Both the position numbers and the translations under genes were made by a program. The notes beneath the pieces were generated by a model that was given only the letters and a program-made list of their open reading frames with translations, made no database searches and was not told the origin of the DNA. A stretch of DNA of 7,623 bases from Thermoanaerobaculales bacterium (GTDB taxonomy: Bacteria > Acidobacteriota > Thermoanaerobaculia > Thermoanaerobaculales > Sulfomarinibacteraceae), in contig JALOKS010000113.1 of the NCBI GenBank assembly GCA_025456385.1, forward strand, positions 1-7,623. The letters run 5' to 3'. Shown piece after piece: positions 1 through 6,494 of the stretch. The stretch's first letter is position 1. Each line of letters begins with the position of its first letter.

Positions 1-405
1 GTGCAGCAGGGCGGCCGGGTGGTCATCGACCAGCTGCGGGTCGCGCCGGCCGGCGAGGGCCGCTGGCAGGTGCGGGGCGAGGTCATCAACCGCAACCCGC
101 AGCCGGTGCTCAACGTCACCGTCAAGCTCGAGACCATCGGCGGCAGCACGCCGTGGAGCGGCGAGCTGCAGGTCGCGAGCGCCCTCGGCCCGGATCAGTC
201 GGCGAGCTTCGAGCACAGCTTCGCGGCCGAGCTCGCGGAGGGCGCGGCGCAGCCCAACCTGCGCGCCGCCGTGCAGTGGATGCAGGAGGAGACGCGGCGG
301 GTGCCCGACTACACCAAGGCGGGCGGCGTGCCCCACCCGAGCAACCTGCCGCTCGAGCGCGGCGGCGTCGGCGGCGCCGACCTCCGTCCGACACCGGTGC
401 AGTAG
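1..405 (+). CDS. FxLYD-like beta-domain protein, 5'-truncated by the window edge
   Basis: This reading frame is open from base 1 to a TAG at 403-405 and gives 134 visible residues. Base 1 happens to be a GTG, but there is no upstream sequence, no signal peptide and no visible ribosome site, so the true start probably lies outside the window. Residues about 7-75 read as an alternating beta pattern with the core WQVRGEVINRNPQPVLNV. This resembles the FxLYD/DUF3426 type of extracytoplasmic beta-sandwich, in which a 'novel inter-strand N-x-x-x-x-x-V-x-V' stretch is typical. The last 45 residues are Pro/Gly-rich and look disordered. The next gene starts 5 bases after the stop, so the two are probably co-transcribed. 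The role is unknown; an exported or membrane-attached accessory protein is an inference. The domain assignment is by eye and only moderately secure, but the frame is well supported by codon usage. Confidence 0.6.
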   Translation: MQQGGRVVIDQLRVAPAGEGRWQVRGEVINRNPQPVLNVTVKLETIGGSTPWSGELQVASALGPDQSASFEHSFAAELAEGAAQPNLRAAVQWMQEETRRVPDYTKAGGVPHPSNLPLERGGVGGADLRPTPVQ

Positions 406-410
406 CTGCG

Positions 411-884
411 ATGCACGGCCGCGGACCCTGGCTGATCGGCGCCGCGGCGCTGATCGCGGTGGCAGCTGCCATCCTCCTCGCGCGCGGCTGCCGGCGGGAC
501 GAGGCGGCCGCGCCGACCGCCCCGCCTGCCGATTTCGTGATCGAGACGGCCCGATTCGAGTCGCCGGAGCTCGAGCTCGAGCTCGAGTCGGTGCGCGGCG
601 CCGTCCACCCGGACTACACCGACTGGGCGTGTCTGCTGCGCTGCGAGGAGCGCGCCGGCTGCCGCGCCGACGTCCGCCTCCACATCGACTACCGCTCGGG
701 CGGCGAGCCGCGCACCCTCACGATCGGCGGCCGTCTGGACGGCGCGAGGGGCGAGGCCCTGCGTGTCGGGCGCGCGCAGCGGCCGGCGGTCGCGGTCGAC
801 CGCATCGAGCGGGTGCGGGTCGAGGTGCTCGCCCCGGTCCGCCCGGTGACGCCGGGGGCGCCGCGGCCGACTCCGATGATGTAG
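411..884 (+). CDS. Small membrane-anchored protein of unknown function
   Basis: This is a 157-residue protein starting at ATG 411, five bases after the preceding stop. No good Shine-Dalgarno sequence precedes it, so translation may be coupled to the upstream gene. Residues 7-24 form a clear hydrophobic segment (WLIGAAALIAVAAAILLA) followed by RGCRRDE. That fits an N-terminal anchor with the positive residues after it, or an uncleaved signal. Cys27 lies at the end of this segment, but ARGC is a poor lipobox. The rest (about 42-145) is a soluble domain with alternating beta-strand character and a cysteine cluster spaced C-x3-C-x5-C. The strands around VRLHIDYRSGGEPRTLTIGG resemble the beta-domain of the upstream gene, so both may be FxLYD-like envelope proteins; this is inference. 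The tail is Pro-rich. I do not recognise a family. The frame also extends upstream to 153, but that part overlaps the preceding gene and is not needed. Confidence 0.65.
   Translation: MHGRGPWLIGAAALIAVAAAILLARGCRRDEAAAPTAPPADFVIETARFESPELELELESVRGAVHPDYTDWACLLRCEERAGCRADVRLHIDYRSGGEPRTLTIGGRLDGARGEALRVGRAQRPAVAVDRIERVRVEVLAPVRPVTPGAPRPTPMM
567..587 (+). repeat. In-frame hexanucleotide microsatellite (GAGCTC, 3.5 copies)
   Basis: Three perfect GAGCTC units (567-572, 573-578, 579-584) plus GAG sit inside the small membrane protein and encode a Leu/Glu alternation. A change in copy number would add or remove two residues without a frameshift. Confidence 0.75.
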
Positions 885-912
885 GCGCGGCCGCGGGCGG
901 CGGCTCCCGCCG

Positions 913-921
913 TGCTACCGT
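913..921 (+). promoter_or_regulatory. Possible extended -10 element for the M16 peptidase gene
   Basis: TG at 913-914, one base, then TACCGT at 916-921 fits the extended -10 pattern TGnTAnnnT. It would start transcription near 928, about 13 bases before the peptidase ATG, leaving room for the GGAGG site. No TTGACA-like -35 is visible upstream. The gap from the preceding stop is only 56 bases, so read-through from the upstream genes is equally possible. Confidence 0.25.
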
Positions 922-931
922 GCCGCGGCGT

Positions 932-936
932 GGAGG
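932..936 (+). promoter_or_regulatory. Ribosome binding site GGAGG, favouring the ATG at 941
   Basis: GGAGG lies 4 bases before ATG 941. An in-frame GTG at 920 would add seven residues, but it would place this site inside the coding region. ATG 941 is therefore preferred. Confidence 0.6.
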
Positions 937-940
937 CGGG

Positions 941-3556
941 ATGACGGCGGACTTCGATCTGGTCGCGCGCGCGGACGGCATCTCCGAGTGGCGGCATCCC
1001 GGCAACGGGCTCTCGGTCCTGGTCGGGCCGACGCCGGTGGCGCCGGTGGTCGCCTTCGGGGTCGTGTACCGGGTCGGTTCCCGCCACGAGGCCCCGGGCC
1101 ACACCGGCGCGACCCACCTCCTCGAGCACCTGATGTTCAAGGGCAGCGCGCGCTACAACCGCGAGCGGGGGAGCGAGGTCGCGCGCGAGCTGCACCGCGT
1201 GGGCGCGATCTACAACGCCACCACCTGGCTCGACCGCACCAACTACTACGAGGTGCTGCCGGTCGAGCACCTGCCGCTCGCCGTCGCCATCGAGGCCGAC
1301 CGTATGCGGGGCGCGCTGCTCCGCGAGGAGGACCTCATCAGCGAGCGCACGGTGGTTTTGAACGAGCTCGACCAAGGCGAGAACGAGCCCTTCGAGCTGC
1401 TGCTGAAGATGTCCTTCGCGCAGGCCTACCTCGAGCACCCCTACCGCCACCCGACCATCGGCTGGCGCAGCGACGTCGAGGGCATGCGCGCCGCCGAGCT
1501 GCGGCGCTTCTACGACACCTACTACCATCCCGGCAACGCGACCGCGATCGTGGTCGGCGACGTCGACGAGGCGGCGGCCCTGGCCGCGGTCGCGCGCGGC
1601 TTCGGCGGCATCCCGCCGCAGAGCGGGGGCGGCTTCCCGGCCTCCTCCGGCCGCGAGCCGCAGCAGCGCGGGGAGCGGCGCTTCGAGCTCCACCGCGCCG
1701 GCGAGCTCGCCTGTGTCGCTCTGACCTGGCACATCCCGCCCGGCCTGCACGAGGACCTGCCGGCGCTCGCCGTGCTCACCCAGGTCCTCGGCGACGGCGT
1801 CACCTCCCGCCTCCACCAGCGCCTGGTGGAGACCAACCTCTGCCTCGGCGTCCAGGCCTACGCCATGGAGCTGCACGACCCCGGGGTCTTCCAGGTCTTC
1901 GCCACCGTCGCACCCGGCGCCGACCGCTCGGCGGTGGAAGAGGCGATCCGCGCCGAGGTCGCAGCCCTGCGCGCCGCCCCGCCGGCCGCGGCGGAGGTGG
2001 CGCGGGCCCGGGTTCAGACCCGCACCGACATCGCCTTCCGCCACGAGTCGCCGGGCCAGATCGTCGCCGGCCTCACCGAGGCCGTGGCGATGGGCGACTG
2101 GCGCCGCTTCACCCGCGAGCTCGAGCTCGTCGAGGCGGTCGACGCGGCGGCGCTGCAGCGGGTGGCGGCGGCCCACCTGCACGACCGCAACCTGACGGTC
2201 GGCTGGTTCATCCCCGAGGGCGGCGGCAGCGGCCGCCCTCCGGCGGCGCCGGCGCCGCGGCCCTGCTTCCTCGAGCGCCCCTTCGTCGAGCGGATCGCGG
2301 TCCGCGCGCTGGCGGGCGGGGCCCGCCTGGCCGTGGTCGCCAACCCGCACGCCCCGACCGTGACCGTCGCCGGCACCCTGCGCGCCGGGCCGGCGCTCGC
2401 CGCCGGCGGCCGCTTCGCGGTGCCGACGCTCACCGCGGCGATGCTCGACCGCGGCACCGCCTCCTTCGACCGCCTCGCCCTCGCGCGCGAGCTCGAGGAC
2501 CACGGCCTCGAGCTCGCGGTGCGCGCCGCGTCCGCGACGCCGACCGCGATCTCCTTCACCGCCCAGGGCCTCGCGGAGGAGGCGCCGCGCCTCATCGCCC
2601 TCCTCGCCGAGGTCCTGCGCCGGCCGGTGTTTCCGCCGGCCGAGCTCGAGAAGCTCCGCGAGCAGGTGCTCGGCTCGCTCGTGCGGGAGCGGGAGGACAC
2701 GCACGCCGCCGCCTACGCCGCTTTCACCCGCGCGCTCTACCCCGAGCGCCACCCGCTGCGGCGGCGGCCGGTCGACGAGCGCGAGAGCGAGCTGCGGAGC
2801 CTGAGCCGGGACGAGCTCGCCGCCTTCCACGCCGCCGCCTACGGCCCGGCCGGGATGGCCGTGGCGGTGGTCGGCGAGCTCGAGGCGGCGCGCGCGGCGG
2901 CCCTCCTCGAGGAGGCCTTCGCCGGCTGGCCGGCGGCGTCCCTCGAGCCGCCGTCGTGGCCCGAGGCGCCGGAGCCGCCGCCCGCGGAGGAGCGGGTCCA
3001 GATCGCCGACCGCCCGAACCTCGACGTCTTCCTCGGCCACCGCGGCCGCCTGCGGCGCGGCGACCCCGACTACGCGGCGGCGGTGCTCGCCAACGCCTGC
3101 CTCGGCCAGTCGACCCTGACCTCGCGCCTCGGCGTCGCGGTGCGCGACACCGCCGGCCTGAGCTACGGCGTCGCGAGCCGCTTCTTCGGCACCCTCGAGC
3201 TCGCCGGGCCGTGGGCGGTCGCCCTCGGCGTCGCCGCCGCCGACCTCGAGCGGGCGGTCGCGCTCTGCCGCTCGGTGATCGCCGCCTACGTGGCCGAGGG
3301 CCCGGGCGAGGCCGAGCTCGCGGACGAGCGCACCGCCCTCGCCGGCGCCTTCCGCGTCGGCCTCGCGACCAACGCCGGCATCGCCCGCGAGCTGGTGACG
3401 GCGCTGACCGCCGGCGAAGGGGCGGCGCGCCTCGACCGGTTCCCCGAGGAGCTGCTTTCGACCACCCGCGACGAGGTCGTCGAGGCCCTGCGACGCCACA
3501 TCCTCCCCGACCGGTTGGTGATGACCGCTGCCGGGGACTTCCACGACGGCGAATGA
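941..3556 (+). CDS. M16 family zinc metallopeptidase (insulinase/pitrilysin type), two halves in one chain
   Basis: This is an 871-residue protease. Near the N-terminus it carries the inverted zinc motif HxxEH (H59-L-L-E62-H63), with E142 in ERTVVLNEL as the expected third ligand about 78 residues on. E62 would be the catalytic base. The N-terminal pair of M16 domains covers about 1-425, including the YYHPGNATAIVVGDV segment typical of the family. A Pro/Gly linker follows (about 427-442). The second pair (about 450-871) lacks HxxEH at the matching place but keeps R735 and Y742 in RDTAGLSYG, the Arg/Tyr motif that M16 enzymes use to hold the substrate backbone. This is the usual active-half plus inactive-half layout, and the length fits single-chain M16 enzymes. 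M16 proteases enclose and cut short unfolded peptides. No signal peptide is visible, so a cytoplasmic location is the simplest reading. The ATG at 941 has a good ribosome site. It follows two small envelope-type genes, but a functional link is only inferred. Confidence 0.93.
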   Translation: MTADFDLVARADGISEWRHPGNGLSVLVGPTPVAPVVAFGVVYRVGSRHEAPGHTGATHLLEHLMFKGSARYNRERGSEVARELHRVGAIYNATTWLDRTNYYEVLPVEHLPLAVAIEADRMRGALLREEDLISERTVVLNELDQGENEPFELLLKMSFAQAYLEHPYRHPTIGWRSDVEGMRAAELRRFYDTYYHPGNATAIVVGDVDEAAALAAVARGFGGIPPQSGGGFPASSGREPQQRGERRFELHRAGELACVALTWHIPPGLHEDLPALAVLTQVLGDGVTSRLHQRLVETNLCLGVQAYAMELHDPGVFQVFATVAPGADRSAVEEAIRAEVAALRAAPPAAAEVARARVQTRTDIAFRHESPGQIVAGLTEAVAMGDWRRFTRELELVEAVDAAALQRVAAAHLHDRNLTVGWFIPEGGGSGRPPAAPAPRPCFLERPFVERIAVRALAGGARLAVVANPHAPTVTVAGTLRAGPALAAGGRFAVPTLTAAMLDRGTASFDRLALARELEDHGLELAVRAASATPTAISFTAQGLAEEAPRLIALLAEVLRRPVFPPAELEKLREQVLGSLVREREDTHAAAYAAFTRALYPERHPLRRRPVDERESELRSLSRDELAAFHAAAYGPAGMAVAVVGELEAARAAALLEEAFAGWPAASLEPPSWPEAPEPPPAEERVQIADRPNLDVFLGHRGRLRRGDPDYAAAVLANACLGQSTLTSRLGVAVRDTAGLSYGVASRFFGTLELAGPWAVALGVAAADLERAVALCRSVIAAYVAEGPGEAELADERTALAGAFRVGLATNAGIARELVTALTAGEGAARLDRFPEELLSTTRDEVVEALRRHILPDRLVMTAAGDFHDGE

Positions 3557-3570
3557 ATCGCCGAAGTGAC

Positions 3571-3672
3571 AATTTTGAATTTTGAATTCTCAATTCTCAA
3601 CTCCCTCCCCCCTGTCTATCCAGGTTGGGTGGAAGGGAATTCAAAATTGAGAATTAAGAATTGAGAATTCTT
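3571..3672. repeat. AT-rich heptamer island: in-register AATTNNN units in two inverted arms
   Basis: The left arm reads AATTTTG twice (3571, 3578), AATTCTC twice (3585, 3592), then a degenerate AACTCCC (3599). The right arm reads AATTCAA (3638), AATTGAG (3645), AATTAAG (3652), AATTGAG (3659) and AATTCTT (3666). Within each arm every unit starts exactly 7 bases after the last. The arms are about 20% GC inside DNA that is otherwise very GC-rich, and they flank a GC-rich centre (about 3606-3637). The left-arm units AATTCTC and AATTTTG are complements, shifted in phase, of GAGAATT and CAAAATT on the right, so the whole is an imperfect palindrome. It resembles the short tandem heptamer repeats known from cyanobacterial intergenic regions. 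No transposase or target duplication is seen. Confidence 0.85.
3578..3670. terminator. Probable bidirectional terminator hairpin between convergent genes
   Basis: A perfect 14-base inverted repeat pairs 3584-3597 with 3657-3670. A separate perfect 12-base one pairs 3578-3589 with 3637-3648. They share bases 3584-3589, so only one can form at a time. Both lie between the peptidase stop (3556, + strand) and the MBL-protein stop (3680, minus strand). Neither stem is GC-rich with a classic U-tract, so intrinsic termination is plausible but not certain. The palindrome may instead be only a repeat element in a permissive site. Confidence 0.4.
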
Positions 3673-3679
3673 CAGACCT

Positions 3680-4540
3680 TCAGTCCCAGTCCACCATCAA
3701 ATGGTGGAGCGCGCAGGGCAGGGCGGGGCGCAGCTGCTCGTCGAGGATCGTCTCGACCTCGCGCAGGCGGTGGCGGCGCGAGGCGTGCAGCAGCACCAGA
3801 TGGCGGCAGCCGAGCTCCGCGGCCCGCGCCAGCAGCTCCTCGAGGTGGAGGTGGCCGTAGCGCGCCGCGCGCTCGCGGTCGCCGGCCTTGAAGAACGAGC
3901 ACTCGAGCAGCAGGACCTCGGCACCGAGGGCCGGCGATCCCGGCGCCAGGACCCCCGGACCGGAGTCCGCGCAGTAGGCGAGGAGTGCGGTCTCGACGGG
4001 CTCGGTCACCGGGCGGCCCGCGCGGCGGCGCGCGGCGATCTCGTCGCCCTCGAGGCCGGCGAGCTCCGGCAGCAGGTGGTGGCGCCGCCAGCGCAGGAGG
4101 GAGCCGAGCGTCGGCACCCAGTGGTCGGTGGCGAAGAACTCGAGCTCCATCTCCCGGCGCAGGGCGAGGCGCGAGCCGGCGTCCGCCGCCACGATCTCGA
4201 CCGCGTACGGCTCGCCGCCCTCGAGGCGGGCGTGGGTGGCGAGCAGGGTCGTGATGTCGGCCGCGATCTCGCGCGGCACGACCAGGCGCGCCGGGCCCAT
4301 CGCCTGCAGCTGGCGCTGGCTCGCCCAGTAGCCGATGCCGCCGACGTGGTCGACGTGGCCGTGGCTCGCGAGCACGGTCGTCATCGCCGGCAGCGCGCGG
4401 TGGGGGCGGCCGGCGTCGAGGGCGAGGCCGAGCTGCGGCAGCAGGATCAGGGTGCCTTCGCCCGCCCGTGAGCCGCCGACCAGGCCGAGCTCGCCCCACG
4501 AGGTGGGAAGCTGCAGGCGGCGGAGGCCCGAGCCCGTCAC
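3680..4540 (-). CDS. RNase Z-like metallo-beta-lactamase-fold hydrolase
   Basis: This 286-residue protein starts at a GTG whose first base is 4540; its stop is at 3682-3680. It has the MBL-fold metal site in RNase Z order: H60-x-H62-x-D64-H65 (SHGHVDHVGG), H140 in TDHWVPTLG (matching the H-x-x-P-x-x-G motif), D192 in YCADSG and H252 in LLHASRR (compare the TH-x-S-x-R motif of RNase Z). GHLHLEEL at 229-236 sits where RNase Z has its conserved histidine helix. These seven residues would bind two metal ions and activate water for phosphodiester cleavage. The segment between H140 and D192 is only about 50 residues, shorter than I expect for tRNA-processing RNase Z, so the tRNA-binding arm is probably reduced. 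The substrate may be a different RNA, a cyclic nucleotide or another phosphodiester. The GTG overlaps the kinase TGA in GTGA (4540-4537) and there is no clear Shine-Dalgarno sequence, so translation is probably coupled to the kinase. No signal peptide is present; a cytoplasmic location is expected. Confidence 0.85.
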   Translation of the reverse strand: MTGSGLRRLQLPTSWGELGLVGGSRAGEGTLILLPQLGLALDAGRPHRALPAMTTVLASHGHVDHVGGIGYWASQRQLQAMGPARLVVPREIAADITTLLATHARLEGGEPYAVEIVAADAGSRLALRREMELEFFATDHWVPTLGSLLRWRRHHLLPELAGLEGDEIAARRRAGRPVTEPVETALLAYCADSGPGVLAPGSPALGAEVLLLECSFFKAGDRERAARYGHLHLEELLARAAELGCRHLVLLHASRRHRLREVETILDEQLRPALPCALHHLMVDWD

Positions 4541-6441
4541 CGGCCGCGGGCGACGAGGAAGAAGCCCGGCGTCGCCGTCTCGCGGGGCAGGTCGACGCGG
4601 AGCGTCCAGTCGCTGTCCGGCCCGAAGCTGCGCGCGAAGCTCGCGGAGCCGAGGACGCCGCGCTCGGGCACGCGGAGCTCGACGCCGAGGACGTGCTCGC
4701 CCGAGGGCGTCAGCACCACCCGGCGGACGCTGCCGCGGCCCTTCTTCGTGCGCCCGAGGAAGCCCTTGGACGAGAAGTCGAAGGGGACCTCGGCCAGGGC
4801 CTCGCCGTTGAGGGTGAGCGCGACCGTGCCCGCGCTCAGCGGCGAGTCGAAGCTCAGAGTGACGCGCGCGATCCCGGAGCCCGGGGCGGGTGTCGGCGCC
4901 GGGGGCAACGGGGCCGCAGGGCCGCGCCCCGCGGCCGCCGGCGAGCCGCTCGCAGCCCGCGCGCGCTCGCTCGCGGCGCGCTCCTGGGCGAGCTCGAGGT
5001 AGGAGGCGGCGAGCTCGTGCTGCGGGTCGAGGTCGAGGGCGGCGCGGAAGTGCGCCGCGGCGGCGGCGGTGCTGCCGCCGCGCAGCAGCTGCCGGCCCTC
5101 GCCGACCAGGGCGGCGACCTGCTGCTGGGTGGCGGCGCTCGAGCGCTCGGCCTCGAGGCCGCGGCGGACCGCGGCCGCCAGCCGCCGCCCGGCGGGCGAG
5201 GAGGGGGCCTGGTCGAGGGCCGCGGCCACGGCGCGCTCGGCGGCCTCGAAATCGCCGGCGGCGAGGGCGCGATCTGCCCGCTGCAGCGCGGCGACGGCGG
5301 CCGCGAGGTTGCGGCTCGTCGCCAGCGAAGGCGCCGCGAAGGGCCCGCGGTCGACCCGCGCCTGGAGCGCGAGGACGACCGCGAGGGCGAGGAGCGCCGC
5401 GGCCGCGATGATCGACCAGGCCCAGCGCGGGCGGACCTCCCAGTGCAGCGCCGGGGGCAGCGCGAGCCCGCCGAGGCGCGGCAGACGCGGGACCCGCAGG
5501 CGGGCGAGGACGGCGCGGGCGCCGCCGGATGCGGCCGGCGGCGGCGCGGCGATCCGGGTCTCGAGGTCGGGCCGGTGGACCGCGGTGCCGGCGTCGTCGT
5601 CGGGCGAGCGCGCCGTGAGCGAGCGGGCGAGCGCCGCCAGCACCCGCGCCAGCTCGGCGCCGCTCTGGAAGCGCTTGTCCGGGTTCTTCTCCAGGCACTT
5701 CAGCACCACCGGGTTGAAGGCCGGCGGGATGTCGCGGCCCGCGACCGAGGGGATCGGACACGGCTCCTGGACGATGCGCAGGGTGACCTCGTGCATGGTG
5801 CCGCCGCCCCAGGGCCGGCGGTCGGTCAGGAGGTTGAAGAGCACCACCCCGAGCGAGAAGAGGTCGGAGCGGCCGTCGACCTCGTGGCCGGTGATCTGCT
5901 CGGGCGACATGAAGTTGGGGGTGCCGATGAACTGACCGTCGACGGTCAGGTTGGAGGCCTCGAGACGGGCGATGCCGAAGTCGGTGATCTTGGCGGTGCC
6001 GTCGGGGGTGAGGATGATGTTCGCCGGCTTGATGTCGCGGTGGACCACGCCGAGGGAGTGGGCGTAGTCGAGGGCGACGGCGACGTCGGCGGCGATGCGG
6101 GCGGCCTCGGAGGGCCGGAAGCGCTGGCCCGCCGCCATCAGCTCCTTGAGGTCGCGCCCCTCGACGTACTCCATGGCGATGTACATGAGCCCCGTCTCGG
6201 GGTCCTCGCCGACGTCGTGGATGGTGACGATGCCGGGGTGGTTGAGGCGGCCGGCCGCGCGCGCCTCGCGCACGAAGCGCTCGCGGAACTCGTCGGCGTG
6301 CTCGGCGTCGAGGTCGACCCGCAGGGTCTTGAGGGCCACCCGGCGGTCGATGATGGGGTCGCGGGCGAGGTAGACGACGCCCATCGCCCCGCGGCCGAGG
6401 GTGTCCTCGATCAGGTAGCGGCCGATCCGCGTCACCGACAT
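4537..6441 (-). CDS. Transmembrane Hanks-type Ser/Thr protein kinase with TPR-like repeats and a C-terminal beta domain
   Basis: This 634-residue protein has a complete kinase domain (about 9-272): glycine loop G16-RGAMG, K38 in VALK, C-helix E59, HRDIKPAN with D136 and N141, D154-F-G, activation segment ending GTPNFMSPEQ (T174, E181), and D193/G198 of subdomain IX. All catalytic residues are present, so it should phosphorylate Ser/Thr. A Pro-rich linker leads to one membrane helix (about 340-359, WAWSIIAAAALLALAVVLAL). Next is an Ala-rich helical stretch with two TPR-like pairs (about 383-425 and 442-486), then a Pro-rich spacer (about 500-523) and a beta-type domain (524-634) that I cannot assign. 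The kinase faces the cytoplasm, so the TPR and beta parts should be outside and may sense envelope signals or partners. No PASTA repeats are present. ATG 6441 is chosen because the kinase fold begins there; the frame stays open upstream to 6622. It heads a two-gene operon with the MBL protein. Confidence 0.95.
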   Translation of the reverse strand: MSVTRIGRYLIEDTLGRGAMGVVYLARDPIIDRRVALKTLRVDLDAEHADEFRERFVREARAAGRLNHPGIVTIHDVGEDPETGLMYIAMEYVEGRDLKELMAAGQRFRPSEAARIAADVAVALDYAHSLGVVHRDIKPANIILTPDGTAKITDFGIARLEASNLTVDGQFIGTPNFMSPEQITGHEVDGRSDLFSLGVVLFNLLTDRRPWGGGTMHEVTLRIVQEPCPIPSVAGRDIPPAFNPVVLKCLEKNPDKRFQSGAELARVLAALARSLTARSPDDDAGTAVHRPDLETRIAAPPPAASGGARAVLARLRVPRLPRLGGLALPPALHWEVRPRWAWSIIAAAALLALAVVLALQARVDRGPFAAPSLATSRNLAAAVAALQRADRALAAGDFEAAERAVAAALDQAPSSPAGRRLAAAVRRGLEAERSSAATQQQVAALVGEGRQLLRGGSTAAAAAHFRAALDLDPQHELAASYLELAQERAASERARAASGSPAAAGRGPAAPLPPAPTPAPGSGIARVTLSFDSPLSAGTVALTLNGEALAEVPFDFSSKGFLGRTKKGRGSVRRVVLTPSGEHVLGVELRVPERGVLGSASFARSFGPDSDWTLRVDLPRETATPGFFLVARGR

Positions 6442-6447
6442 GGCTCG

Positions 6448-6453
6448 ATTGTA
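6448..6453 (-). promoter_or_regulatory. -10 box TACAAT placed for leaderless transcription of the kinase
   Basis: On the minus strand TACAAT (6453 down to 6448) is followed by CGAGCC and then ATG at 6441. Six bases between the -10 box and the start codon put the expected +1 at or next to the A of ATG, with no room for a ribosome site, and none is seen. A good -35 is not visible 17 bases upstream. TANNNT close to ATG is the known pattern of leaderless genes in several high-GC phyla. Confidence 0.5.
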
Positions 6454-6494
6454 GCCCGCATCGTGCAGGGTTCGCGCGGGGCCGCCCGCGGCAC

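Noticed and set aside
480..493. Lipobox around Cys27 of the small membrane protein
   Set aside because: ARGC has Arg at -2 and Ala at -3, which does not fit the usual L-[AS]-[GA]-C. A plain membrane anchor is more likely.
689..3544. Very long open frame on the minus strand, opposite the peptidase gene (about 950 codons)
   Set aside because: It is a shadow of the high GC content. Its translation is low-complexity Arg/Gly/Ala/Glu with no domain, while the + strand frame has clear M16 motifs.
3611..3624. Small CCTG-TCTATC-CAGG hairpin in the centre of the heptamer island
   Set aside because: A 4-base stem is too short to support a separate element. It may only be the tip of the larger palindrome.
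3571..3672. CRISPR-like repeats
   Set aside because: The units are 7 bases, directly adjacent and without spacers. This is a tandem heptamer repeat.
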